Source: Natribacillus halophilus
GTDB taxonomy: Bacteria > Bacillota > Bacilli > Bacillales > Marinococcaceae
Direction of reading: 5' to 3'
Length of the DNA stretch: 64,000 nt
NCBI RefSeq assembly: GCF_900100185.1
Contig: NZ_FNEN01000008.1
Span: 1-64,000 of the forward strand
Part shown: in pieces, positions 40,474 through 49,193 of the stretch
Numbering within the stretch: the first letter of the stretch is position 1
How the letters are laid out: every line of letters starts with the position of its first letter
The notes under the pieces: model-generated
What the model was told of the DNA's origin: nothing
The model's database searches: none
The model's input: only the letters and a program-made list of their open reading frames with translations
Translations under genes and position numbers: made by a program

Positions 40474-41763
40474 TTACCTAAATAGCTCGGGAAGAAACAT
40501 CACAATTTCAGGCTGCCACAATAATGCAATAAAGACCAATAAAAGAGCAGCATAGAAAGGGATACACTGTTTCGCTAAGGACATAATAGGAATACGAGTT
40601 ATATCTGATATTGGAAAAAGAACCATTCCTACTGGTGGAGTAATTAAACCAATTGACAATACAACCGTCACTATAATGCCAAAGAAAAGAGGATCAATTC
40701 CTGCCTGCTGAACTATAGGCATAACAATCGGAACCGTTAGTACTAATATAGCAATTGATTCCATAAATGTTCCCAAAATTAAATACATAAGGCACAGTAT
40801 CAACAGTATTCCGATAGCTGAATCGGTAACATTGAGAAGGAGATCTGTAAATGCGTTCGTCACACCAAAATAAGTAAGAACCCAACCAAAGAGATCAGCA
40901 GCCCCTACAATAAACATCACTTTAACTGTAAACAGAAATGTTTCATTCATCGCTTCAAGGAATTTCTTTAGATTTAATGTACGGTAAACTACGAATCCAA
41001 TGAATAACGAATAGGCAGCTGCCACAATCGCTGTTTCAGTTGCTGTAAATACCCCGGATAAAATCCCTCCTATTAGAATCACTGGGGTCAAGAGGCCCGG
41101 GAGAGATTTCATACCTGTACGAAAGAATTGCTGGAGATTGGGAAGGGTAGATGTTCTGTAATTACGAACCCTAGCGGTAATATATACAACGATAAACATA
41201 CTTATCCCAATTAAAAGACCTGGGACAATCCCACCGATAAACAGTTGAGTGATAGATATTCCTGTCATAGAACCGTAGATAATCAAGGGAATACTTGGAG
41301 GAATAATTGGGGCTACAATCGAACTGGAAGCTGTAACTGCAGCTGCAAAACCTCGATCATAACCTACTCTTTCCATCACTCTAGTTTGAATCAACCCAAG
41401 CCCTGAAGCATCTGCTACAGCAGATCCAGACATACCCCCAAAGACGACACTGGTCAAAACACACGCATTTCCCATCCCACCTCTAAATCGCCCAATAATA
41501 TATTCAACGAATTTAAACAAGATGTCTGTTATACCACTCTTATTCATAACAATTCCTGTCATTATGAAAAAAGGAATAGCTAATAACTGAAAGGAGACAA
41601 GGCCACTGTATATTCGCTGCGGAATCGTGCTTATAATTTCTAACCCCGAAGTGCCAATTACCAAACCCAACGTCCCACTTAAAATCATTGAAAACGCTAC
41701 AGGTACACCTATAATTAATAGAATAAACAATAAAACAATAACAAAAATACCTATTTCAAGCAT
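40474..41763 (-). CDS. TRAP transporter large permease (DctM)
   Basis: Starting at ATG 41763 behind AGAGGGAGAG, the product has 429 residues and about 11-12 helices. DctM motifs include GVPVAFSMILSGTLGL at the N terminus, FGGMSGSAVADASGLG near residue 90, ASSSIVAPIIPPSIPLIIYG near 140, and ITPPVGMVLFPISDI near the C terminus. It is the sodium-coupled channel of the TRAP system. A TTG at 41784 is a less likely start. A gene-sized gap to dctP (41785-41904) holds no ORF. Confidence 0.95.
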   Translation of the reverse strand: MLEIGIFVIVLLFILLIIGVPVAFSMILSGTLGLVIGTSGLEIISTIPQRIYSGLVSFQLLAIPFFIMTGIVMNKSGITDILFKFVEYIIGRFRGGMGNACVLTSVVFGGMSGSAVADASGLGLIQTRVMERVGYDRGFAAAVTASSSIVAPIIPPSIPLIIYGSMTGISITQLFIGGIVPGLLIGISMFIVVYITARVRNYRTSTLPNLQQFFRTGMKSLPGLLTPVILIGGILSGVFTATETAIVAAAYSLFIGFVVYRTLNLKKFLEAMNETFLFTVKVMFIVGAADLFGWVLTYFGVTNAFTDLLLNVTDSAIGILLILCLMYLILGTFMESIAILVLTVPIVMPIVQQAGIDPLFFGIIVTVVLSIGLITPPVGMVLFPISDITRIPIMSLAKQCIPFYAALLLVFIALLWQPEIVMFLPELFR

Positions 41764-41904
41764 TCTCTCCCTCTTTTCACCCAAAGTATCTCACCAATTC
41801 TATGCATAAATTTTAAGCTACTATCCGATGATTTTGGAACTATCTCATCGGATAGCAAACATAGACATTGGAGATATACCTAAAATTAAAGGCTGATATT
41901 CTTT

Positions 41905-42933
41905 TTAATTAGCACTTTCTTCAACTACTTCCAACCAATTTTCGACGAAATCTTCTCCGGCAAATTCAGCAATCTCATTCCAGGCCGGTTCCATTTCTTG
42001 TTCAAAATCTCCAGCGTCCACATAGTTTATTTCTACTCCTTCTGCTTCCATATTTTCAGCAGCTTCATCCATCGTTTGACCAACTTCTTCTCGATTAAAA
42101 TCTCTAGCTTCTTCACTTGCTTGTTTTAATATTTCCCTCTCTTCATCATTCATTCCTTCCCATAAATCCAAATTAACAATATGGGGAAAACTTGAATACA
42201 TATACCCTTCTCCCATTACAGTGATATAATCTTGCACCTCATGAAAAGCATTAGTATATATATAATGGAGAGGATTTTCTTGTCCATCTATAACACCTTG
42301 TGAAAGTGACATATACAATTCTCCAAATGAAACTTGCTCGGGAACAGCACCTAATGAAGTCATAGCTGCTTCCATGGTCACTTCAGGAGGCACTCTAATT
42401 TGCACTCCTTCCATATCTTCAGGGGTTTCAATTGGATTATGGTTGTTACTAATGACCCTGAATCCTAATTCCCATTGTGATAAAATCTCGAAGTTCTCCT
42501 CTCTAGCTAATTCATACAACATATCGCCTCCCTCACCATCTAGAGTGTTGTAAGCGTGTTCAGTATCTTCAAACAAAAAAGGCAATTGAACTGCTGCAAA
42601 TTCTGGAACCCACTGTGTCATTTGCCCACTAGCTGCAATCGACATGTCTATACTGCCCATTCGAACCTGTTCCGCAACTTCTTCTGGTTCCCCTAATTGA
42701 TTGTCAGGGAAAACATCGATAGTAATTTGACCATCCGATAATTCTTCTACTCGTTCTGCATAGAATTCCGCTGCACTATGTGTGGGGTCATCCATAGATG
42801 CCACATGGGAAAGACGTAATGTTTTTTCATCTATCCCCTCATCTCCATTTGATTCAGATGCTGTTTCCTGCCCGCACCCAATTAATAAACTCATAAACAA
42901 CATCATAGTTAAGCAGTTTAGTTTTATTTTCAT
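41905..42933 (-). CDS. TRAP transporter substrate-binding lipoprotein (DctP)
   Basis: The 342-residue protein begins with a lipoprotein signal ending LLIGCGQ (Cys20 lipidated). The DctP fold shows LRLSHVASMDDPTHSAAEFY, GSIDMSIAASGQMTQWVPEF, the conserved Arg in EGVQIRVPPEVTMEAA that binds the substrate carboxylate, and LYMSLSQGVIDGQENPLHYI. Mature sequence is acidic, as in salt-tolerant bacteria. GAGGAGG precedes ATG 42933. It is the first gene of the catabolic cluster, behind the operator at 43302-43318. Confidence 0.95.
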   Translation of the reverse strand: MKIKLNCLTMMLFMSLLIGCGQETASESNGDEGIDEKTLRLSHVASMDDPTHSAAEFYAERVEELSDGQITIDVFPDNQLGEPEEVAEQVRMGSIDMSIAASGQMTQWVPEFAAVQLPFLFEDTEHAYNTLDGEGGDMLYELAREENFEILSQWELGFRVISNNHNPIETPEDMEGVQIRVPPEVTMEAAMTSLGAVPEQVSFGELYMSLSQGVIDGQENPLHYIYTNAFHEVQDYITVMGEGYMYSSFPHIVNLDLWEGMNDEEREILKQASEEARDFNREEVGQTMDEAAENMEAEGVEINYVDAGDFEQEMEPAWNEIAEFAGEDFVENWLEVVEESAN

Positions 42934-43866
42934 TCTTCTAATCCTCCTCGAATTATTTTACTGCCAACCTTTGTCAAGGCGTATGGGACACAGTATTCTC
43001 GGAAATACCTTCAGTGCTCTATGGTCATTAGCTGCATATAAATGTGCCAACAGTAATTGTTGATAAGAGAGCCAAGTCTTCTGCTGTATAGAGGCTTTTT
43101 TAAAAGTCAAAATCTAATATTCCCCAAGTTTGTCATTTTAGAAAGGGTTTTCATTTTCGTGTTCATCTAAAGCCTCATTTCTTACCTGCTAAACCACCCC
43201 CATCCTCCAAAAGTGTTGTAAATTTAAATTGCAAAGTAAACAATTACATTTTACAACTCTCCAAAGAAATGATTCATCTTGAGTTTAACGTTAAACGTAT
43301 TTGTATGCAATGTATACAATGTATGTGAAAGTATATATCGTAATCAATTTATGGTCAAGGTATTTTTCAAAATAATTTTTTATAATGCTCAGCGTAAGGG
43401 AAAACCTAAAAAACAGACGCTTCGTGACAGTGACACCCTTTGAAAGATGATAAGGATGTTTCAAGCGTCATGTTTGTTCCCTTAATGAGAATTTTTATAG
43501 CAATTTCTAATCTTCAAGATCTAAATTTTTTGACTTATACCTGATTCCATGGCAAGTGAAACTGGATGAACCATTTTGATTAAATTACAAATTTGATGAC
43601 GATAAAACCGAAAGAGCGGAAGGGCTAAACGGTTATTGCCCTAAAAAACAACACAAATAATCATCGAACAATCAAGGGGAATAAACGGTCACATATGTTG
43701 GTATTTTAGTATACAAAATAAACCGGCCATTTTGCCATTTATAAAAAATTCTTCCGATCTTTCTTTTTACATGTTAGCAGATGCTCAGCCTGGGCAAACG
43801 TATTGTAAAGTCTGCGAAACAACGGCAGCCAATGATCGTCACGGATTTTTTCAAAAGTCAAGGAGC
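42934..43866. other. 930-bp AT-rich stretch without a recognised gene
   Basis: This holds the promoter region of the TRAP cluster, the operator at 43302-43318, a 14-bp perfect palindrome GTTTAACGTTAAAC (43283-43296), and GACGCTT/AAGCGTC (about 43417 and 43470) enclosing 40-50 bp. The part 43560-43860 contains short open pieces with CxxC codons (for example CKVCETTAANDRHGF) that may be degraded gene remains. I could not assign them. Confidence 0.5.
43302..43318. promoter_or_regulatory. Probable GntR operator at the TRAP cluster promoter
   Basis: TGTATGCAATGTATACA is an imperfect palindrome that differs only in the two central bases from the site upstream of the GntR gene (44539-44555). The perfect palindrome GTTTAACGTTAAAC lies 5 bp upstream. 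Position about 370 bp before dctP implies a long leader or an undetected promoter. Confidence 0.7.
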
Positions 43867-44517
43867 CTATTGCTTAGAATGCAACGCATTATTTTTAATA
43901 TAAGCTGCCCCGTTACGAATATGATTTACCATTAATTGTTCTGCTAATTCTCCATCTCTTGCTTCAAGAGCGTCTAATATTGAAGCATGTTCTTGGTGAG
44001 TAATCTCAGGTGAGCGAAGTAATCCTATTTTAAATTGAACACTAAAAACATGAGTAGTATTAAAACTTTTTTCGAGAATTGGGTTGTTAGCAATTTCCAC
44101 TAACTTCGAGTGAAAAATCATATCTGCTTCAAAATACTTATCTTCTCCATTTTCTCCCCATCTCAAATACGCATCATCAAATAATGCTCTCAAATAAGCA
44201 ATAGTCGGAGAATCCATCTTATCTGCACATATTCGACAAGCTAAACCCTCTAAAACTGCACGAACCTCCCATACAGAATGAATAAAATCACTGTTAATTT
44301 CTCTTACAAATATACCTTGTCCTGTTATCTCTAATAAAAAATCTCTTTCAAGGTTTATAATAGCTTGGCGTAAAGGTGTTCTACTTACCCCTATTTGTTC
44401 AGCGAGCTGGTCTTGAACAATTTTTTCCCCACTTTTAATATCACCATTTAAAATTAACTCTCTTATCTTATTATACGCTATCTGTTCTAAATGACTGTTT
44501 CCCATTAATCTGGCCAA
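43867..44517 (-). CDS. GntR-family regulator, FadR/FCD type
   Basis: The 216-residue protein has an N-terminal winged helix (IAYNKIRELILNGDIKSGEKI followed by LAEQIGVSRTPLRQAIINL) and an FCD effector domain (about 80-210) with the metal-ligand pattern Asp/His (DMIFHSKLVEIANNPIL and later HQEHASILDALEARD). FCD regulators usually bind organic acids. TTG 44517 follows GGTGAT at good spacing; ATG 44505 is an alternative. It precedes the TRAP cluster in the same direction, separated by 930 bp, and probably controls it and itself. Confidence 0.92.
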   Translation of the reverse strand: MARLMGNSHLEQIAYNKIRELILNGDIKSGEKIVQDQLAEQIGVSRTPLRQAIINLERDFLLEITGQGIFVREINSDFIHSVWEVRAVLEGLACRICADKMDSPTIAYLRALFDDAYLRWGENGEDKYFEADMIFHSKLVEIANNPILEKSFNTTHVFSVQFKIGLLRSPEITHQEHASILDALEARDGELAEQLMVNHIRNGAAYIKNNALHSKQ

Positions 44518-44538
44518 TTATATCACCATCCAAAATAA

Positions 44539-44555
44539 TGTATGCGCTGTATACA
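44539..44555. promoter_or_regulatory. Probable autoregulatory GntR operator
   Basis: TGTATGCGCTGTATACA lies 22 bp upstream of the GntR start and matches 43302-43318 at 15 of 17 positions. This supports a single regulator acting on both promoters. Confidence 0.75.
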
Positions 44556-44637
44556 TAAATATTAATCGCTTATATAAGGATAACATAATTAGTGTAACAT
44601 ATTTAAATTTCACACAAGACTTCGTCCCGTCGCTTCT

Positions 44638-45198
44638 TCACCATTCATTAACTAACTCTATGGCTTGTTGCGTAGATTTGATTAAAGATGAGTCACCTTT
44701 AGTTTTTCTCAACTCTAACGCTTTCTTAAAGCACCCTAATGCTTCGGCCGAACGCCCAAGTTCCAATAAGCATTTGCCTTTGTGCTGGAGGGCGAAATCT
44801 TCATACTTATCTAGCCCAAATTCATGGCATTTAGCCAAGGCCTCGTTAAATTTGGCCAATGCCTCGGAATGTTTATGATCATATTTCAGTGCTTCTCCGA
44901 GACGAATGTTGGCGGCGATTTCCTTGGACTCATCCCCGGCAAGATCCAGACCTAACTCCAAATAATAAACCGCCGTTTGTGGCTGCCCATATATTCTATG
45001 AAGGTTACCGATCGTTCCATAAAGAAAAAACAATTCATCCGTATCGACAATGTCCCGTTCCAATAATTGCTCGATCTCAACAATGAACTGCTTCAACTGA
45101 ACAGGATCCGCTGTTTTCTCGCGAAGATAATCATTCCGATCAAAATAAATGATGTCTTGAAGAGACGAAAGCTGTTCTTTAATCGCTGCCAAATTCAT
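44638..45198 (-). CDS. Tetratricopeptide-repeat protein
   Basis: This 186-residue helical protein has three or four TPR-like units from residue 55 on (LYGTIGNLHRIYGQPQTAVYYLELGLDLA, IRLGEALKYDHKHSEALAKFNEAL, FALQHKGKCLLELGRSAEALGCFKKALEL). TPR arrays bind peptides or proteins; the partner is unknown. The ATG follows the stop of the phosphatase gene directly (TAG TAA ATG) with no strong ribosome site, so translation is probably coupled. Confidence 0.88.
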   Translation of the reverse strand: MNLAAIKEQLSSLQDIIYFDRNDYLREKTADPVQLKQFIVEIEQLLERDIVDTDELFFLYGTIGNLHRIYGQPQTAVYYLELGLDLAGDESKEIAANIRLGEALKYDHKHSEALAKFNEALAKCHEFGLDKYEDFALQHKGKCLLELGRSAEALGCFKKALELRKTKGDSSLIKSTQQAIELVNEW

Positions 45199-45201
45199 TT
45201 A

Positions 45202-45777
45202 CTACACCAAATGCTTTGTACAATTGTACAATGTACAATCCCAGTTGTTTTCCCACTTTCTGAGATTCGTAACCGACGTATTTTCGAGGTGGGCCTGCGG
45301 GAATTTATCCGGCAACAATCGCTGGATCGTGCGGCTGATTAACCCGCCGTGGCTGACGATCAATACGCGTTTGCTCTCATTTGCGGTCGCGGCTTCTTCC
45401 AAAAATTCATAGCCTCGCTGTGACAGTTCTTCCGCCGTTTCGATGCCCAAATCCAGCTGCCGCCAATGACTCCCCCATTTTTGCACCCTTTCTTCTTCAT
45501 TGGTGCCTTCAATCTCACCACAGTCCATTTCCCGTATGCGGGCGTCATGACTAACCGGCAATTTTAATTTAGCGGCGATAATTTCCGCTGTTTCTGCGGC
45601 ACGAGATAAATCACTGGCGACGATCACATCCCATTTTTCTTCCAGGAACAGTCGATTGGCCACAGCATCAGCTTGTTGTTTTCCCGTCATATTGAGGGGA
45701 ATATCCGTGATCCCCTGTGCTCTGCCGTTTTCATTCCAATCCGTGATACCGTGCCTGATGAGTCCAAATGTCGTCAA
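45202..45777 (-). CDS. Histidine phosphatase-family protein
   Basis: The start is most likely TTG 45777, nine bases after AAAGGAG; the TTG at 45786 abuts the ribosome site. The 191-residue product begins MTTFGLIRHGITDWNENGRAQG, the RHG catalytic motif of the phosphoglycerate-mutase-like superfamily. The second His appears in VLIVSHGGLISRTIQ near residue 145 and Glu in MDCGEIEG. Relatives in Bacillus include YhfR and PhoE. Substrate unknown. It is co-transcribed with the TPR gene. Confidence 0.92.
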   Translation of the reverse strand: MTTFGLIRHGITDWNENGRAQGITDIPLNMTGKQQADAVANRLFLEEKWDVIVASDLSRAAETAEIIAAKLKLPVSHDARIREMDCGEIEGTNEEERVQKWGSHWRQLDLGIETAEELSQRGYEFLEEAATANESKRVLIVSHGGLISRTIQRLLPDKFPQAHLENTSVTNLRKWENNWDCTLYNCTKHLV

Positions 45778-45913
45778 TGCAGTCAACTCCTTTAATCATA
45801 AAATTCCATATGTGGTTTTTCCTGTTTATAATAATCCAGCCGTTCTTGCAAAGAACTCGTGTGAAATTCACTCCTCCTCAAATCGGTGATTATTACCCTC
45901 ATTATAGCATATA

Positions 45914-45944
45914 AAACACCGTATCAAGTGATACGGCGTTCTTT
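45914..45944. terminator. Terminator between ABC permease and phosphatase region
   Basis: CACCGTATC (45917-45925) and GATACGGCG (45930-45938) form a 9-bp stem, followed on the plus strand by TTCTTTTTT and on the minus strand by TTTTATATG. It lies just beyond the 3' end of the ABC permease gene. Confidence 0.8.
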
Positions 45945-45951
45945 TTTATAT

Positions 45952-47544
45952 CTAACCTTCTATATCACGGCGTCGATATCCGACAAATCCGATAATCATG
46001 AGAATAATCGCGACGATGACCAGCATGCTTACCGGCATCCATGCCATGTCGTCCACCGGAAGTTCAGGGATATATCCATAAGGGGACAATTGCCCGACCC
46101 ATTCCGGGAAATCGAATAAACCACCGAAATAAAGGGCAATAAAAGAGTACAGAACATAAAGCCAAATGATACTGCCGAGCTTTGGAAGCACGCCGATGAA
46201 CAGAACAGCAAGACCGATAATTACGAGCACGGCCGGATAATAGATCAAAGCTGCACCGTAGATCATGCCAAAATCAAGACCTTCTTCCATGACGGCATCG
46301 CCCGCTGCCCAAAGACCGATACCCGTTAAAGATAGCATGACAAACCCATTCGCGATCGCGATAAGCAGATAACTACCCATCAGTCTTGCCCGAGACACAG
46401 CCCTTCCAAGCAAATGTTCAACGCGGTTCTTTTTCTCTTCGCCATAAAGTTTCAACATGGCCATACCAGGTGGAACTGTCGCGAGCAACCCCATGGCAAT
46501 CATAAGCGTCGGAATAAATTGCTCGGTCAGTGTATATCCTTCTTCAGCCACGAGCATTTGCTCCATCATTTCATTGCCTTCAAAAAAAGCTTCCAGATCA
46601 CCTAACACAGAGCCATAAGAAAGACCCATCACGAACAAGCCAACTGCCCAGGCAATCATGCCGGTGCGCTGCAGTTTTAAAGCGAGTCCCATCGGACTTT
46701 GCAAAAATGCCGATGCATTTTTTCTTCCCGGTCTTGCCGGAAAAAAGCCCGCTTCCAAATCGCGAATTGCGTTTAGATAATTGGCCAATACACCCAAAAC
46801 GACCGCCACACCGAGCATCAGGACCAGAGGCTCCCAATGATTGTTCGCATACACCTCTGTCCGTGTCACCCAATTTAATGGCGAGAACCATGATATCGTT
46901 TCATTGCCAACATCACCCACCGCACGAACAAGGTAAGCGACGAGCAATACGGCAATGGAAAAACCGATCGTCGCACGTGAATTCTCAAAGAGTTGAGCGA
47001 AAAGCGCCGTCACACCTGCGAAGAAAATACCGGTAGCACCTAAAGTCGTACCATACAATAAAGACCCTTCGAGACCCATGCTATCGATCCCTAAAGCATA
47101 TAAGCCAAAACCCGTTATGAGGGCCAAAACAACGTGTGTGGCACACAAAACGAGTAACGTCGCATTTAAGTTGGATAGACGCCCAACCGGGAGAGCGCGA
47201 ATCATTTCAAGCCGCCCATCTTCTTCATCTGCACGCGTATGGCGAGTCACAAGCAATATGCTCATCAGTCCGACGACCACGGCTGTTAATAGCAACATTT
47301 GATGGGCCGACATCACACCGATCGTGTAATTGTCCAAATCCGCCGGCCCTACCATCGCTGTCATTGCAGGGTTGGCCATTGTTTCAGCCATTCCGTCCCT
47401 TTCTTGCTGGGAAGCATACAAGTCAACAAAGGCTACAGGCACAGCCAAAGTGAAGAAGGTGATCCCGATTAACCATAACGGCATACGGAGGCGATCCCGC
47501 CTCAACATAAATCTAAAAAGGGAACCGGTTTTTTTTAAAGCCAT
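45952..47544 (-). CDS. ABC exporter permease (tetronasin-resistance TnrB type)
   Basis: The 530-residue protein has about 12 hydrophobic segments arranged as two six-helix halves, the double-size ABC-2 permease seen in antibiotic exporters. It begins FRFMLRRDRLRMPLWLIGI, and RHTRADEEDGRLEMIRALPVGR after helix three is typical of this family. Its start overlaps the stop of the ATPase gene (TGATG), and with the upstream TetR gene it forms a three-gene unit. Drug export is inferred; the substrate is not known. Confidence 0.9.
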   Translation of the reverse strand: MALKKTGSLFRFMLRRDRLRMPLWLIGITFFTLAVPVAFVDLYASQQERDGMAETMANPAMTAMVGPADLDNYTIGVMSAHQMLLLTAVVVGLMSILLVTRHTRADEEDGRLEMIRALPVGRLSNLNATLLVLCATHVVLALITGFGLYALGIDSMGLEGSLLYGTTLGATGIFFAGVTALFAQLFENSRATIGFSIAVLLVAYLVRAVGDVGNETISWFSPLNWVTRTEVYANNHWEPLVLMLGVAVVLGVLANYLNAIRDLEAGFFPARPGRKNASAFLQSPMGLALKLQRTGMIAWAVGLFVMGLSYGSVLGDLEAFFEGNEMMEQMLVAEEGYTLTEQFIPTLMIAMGLLATVPPGMAMLKLYGEEKKNRVEHLLGRAVSRARLMGSYLLIAIANGFVMLSLTGIGLWAAGDAVMEEGLDFGMIYGAALIYYPAVLVIIGLAVLFIGVLPKLGSIIWLYVLYSFIALYFGGLFDFPEWVGQLSPYGYIPELPVDDMAWMPVSMLVIVAIILMIIGFVGYRRRDIEG

Positions 47545-48452
47545 CAGGATGCACCTCCCACCTCGGATTCATCTTTTTGTTCATAATGGCGCATAAATAA
47601 ATCTTCCAACGTTGGCGGAGAACTTTCCAATTTCACGATGCCAAATTGACTGACATGCTTGATAACGTTATCCAACGCTTCGGCGTCAACCTGAAAGGAG
47701 ACGGCTTGATCTTTTTCTTCTATGGCGTGAACGCCTTTTAATTCATTCAAATCGGTCAGTGGTTGTTTCGTTTCCACAAGCATATGGACGCGTGTCAAAT
47801 GCCGTAATTCACCTAACGTGCCCGATTCGATCATTTTTCCTTGCCGAATAATCCCGACACGGTCACATAACTTTTCCACTTCCGATAAGATATGGCTGGA
47901 CAGCAACACGCTTTTTCCTTTATTTTTCATCTCCAGGACATACTGCTGAAAGACTTGCTCCATGAGCGGATCCAATCCGGAGGTCGGCTCATCCAAAATA
48001 TAAAGATCGGCATCGGAGGCAAAAGCAGCCACTAACGCGACTTTCTGACGATTCCCCTTGGAATACGTCCGGCATTTTTTAGTGGGATCGAGGTTAAATT
48101 TTTCGATCAATTCTTCCCGCCTGCTTTGATTGTTACTTCCTCGCAGTTTCACGAAAAGATCAATCACCTCCCCGCCCGTCAAGTTCGGCCAAAGGTTCAC
48201 ATCGCCCGGCACATATGCGATATGCTTGTGAATATCAACCGCATCCGACCATGCGTCTTGCCCAAAGATCGTCGCACTCCCCTGTGTTGCTTTTAAAATC
48301 CCGAGAAGCACGCGAATCGTCGTCGATTTCCCGGCACCGTTCGGCCCGATGAAGCCATAGATTTCACCTTCGTTTACTTCGATGTTGACTCCGTCCAAGG
48401 CGGTAAATTTTCCAAATTGTTTCGTTAAGTTATTCACGGTGAGTACACTCAT
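47544..48452 (-). CDS. ABC exporter ATP-binding protein
   Basis: The 302-residue ATPase has Walker A GPNGAGKST (about 36-44), signature YSKGNRQKV (variant of LSGGQ), Walker B LYILDEPTSGLD, and switch His in LLSSHILSEVEKLCDRVG. A C-terminal DUF4162-like segment follows residue 215. It powers the permease encoded immediately downstream. Its ATG overlaps the TetR gene stop by four bases. Confidence 0.95.
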   Translation of the reverse strand: MSVLTVNNLTKQFGKFTALDGVNIEVNEGEIYGFIGPNGAGKSTTIRVLLGILKATQGSATIFGQDAWSDAVDIHKHIAYVPGDVNLWPNLTGGEVIDLFVKLRGSNNQSRREELIEKFNLDPTKKCRTYSKGNRQKVALVAAFASDADLYILDEPTSGLDPLMEQVFQQYVLEMKNKGKSVLLSSHILSEVEKLCDRVGIIRQGKMIESGTLGELRHLTRVHMLVETKQPLTDLNELKGVHAIEEKDQAVSFQVDAEALDNVIKHVSQFGIVKLESSPPTLEDLFMRHYEQKDESEVGGAS

Positions 48453-49084
48453 GTTCGGTCCTCCTTGTAAAAAGTTGTCTTTAATACGTCCAGATATTCA
48501 TAGAATTCGTCCCAGTAGGGTTGTAAATCGATGTGTGCAATCTTCTCGCCTTGAAATTGTTGCATCAACTCATTTTGATACCCTTCAATGGCCCATCTAA
48601 TAAGTCGAAAAGCCTTTTCTACATCAACATCGTCACGAACTAAGCTTTTATCAATTTTTTTATACAACAATGCATAGCCGGTTTTTTGAAAATCGGACAG
48701 GCGAGTTTCTAAATCATCCGGCAATTCCACGTCATCATTCAGAACGACCGTTCCTATAAAATTTTTGACATCAGGGTTATTATCGTGAAACTCTGCTTTG
48801 ATCCGTGCGATTTGCTTCAACCGTTCGATGAAATCCGATTCATCGATGTCAATGCGCTGCAGATATTCGGTGTTGGTAATGTTAAGAGCATAATCGACCA
48901 AATATTCATAAAGGTCTTTTTTGTTGTTGAAATAATGAAAGAGCATGCCCTTGCCAATACCGGCGTCTTTAATGATTTTATTGGTGGAAGCTTGCTCATA
49001 CCCATTTTCGGCGAATTCCTTAATTGCCGCATTTAATATCCGTTTTTGTTTCGTTTCATCGATATTTTTAAATGTTTGATTCAT
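48449..49084 (-). CDS. TetR-family regulator
   Basis: From ATG 49084 (MNQTFKNIDETKQKRIL), nine bases after AAGGGGTGA, the product has 211 residues; ATG 49090 is too close to the ribosome site. The helix-turn-helix reads AAIKEFAENGYEQASTNKI, IKDAGIGKGMLFHYFNNKKDLY. The rest is a helical ligand domain. It heads the ABC exporter operon, and two GACCATnnTGGTC palindromes lie just upstream, so it likely represses the operon until a toxic compound binds. Confidence 0.94.
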   Translation of the reverse strand: MNQTFKNIDETKQKRILNAAIKEFAENGYEQASTNKIIKDAGIGKGMLFHYFNNKKDLYEYLVDYALNITNTEYLQRIDIDESDFIERLKQIARIKAEFHDNNPDVKNFIGTVVLNDDVELPDDLETRLSDFQKTGYALLYKKIDKSLVRDDVDVEKAFRLIRWAIEGYQNELMQQFQGEKIAHIDLQPYWDEFYEYLDVLKTTFYKEDRT

Positions 49085-49102
49085 ATGCATTCACCCCTTT
49101 TA

Positions 49103-49148
49103 GACCATATTGGTCGATTCCAAATTAACACAATCGACCATCATGGTC
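49103..49148. promoter_or_regulatory. Twin palindromic operators for the TetR regulator
   Basis: GACCATATTGGTC (49103-49115) and GACCATCATGGTC (49136-49148) are nearly identical 13-bp palindromes whose centres are 33 bp apart, about three helical turns. They sit between the TetR start and the divergent 3' end of purU. Confidence 0.85.
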
Positions 49149-49193
49149 AATACATATGTAAAAAAAGAACCTGCCATCGCTAGGCAAGCCCCT

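Noticed and set aside
36254-43000. Tartronate, threonate or dihydroxypropanesulfonate pathway assignment
   Set aside because: Single genes fit such pathways, but key partners (kinase, aldolase, sulfo-lyase) are missing, so no specific substrate is claimed.
43732-43935. 67-residue plus-strand ORF with CKVCETT
   Set aside because: No ribosome site, overlaps the end of the GntR gene, and no family match; mentioned only as possible debris.
46530-47036. 168-residue plus-strand ORF opposite the ABC permease
   Set aside because: Antisense shadow of a strongly supported membrane protein; no recognisable features.
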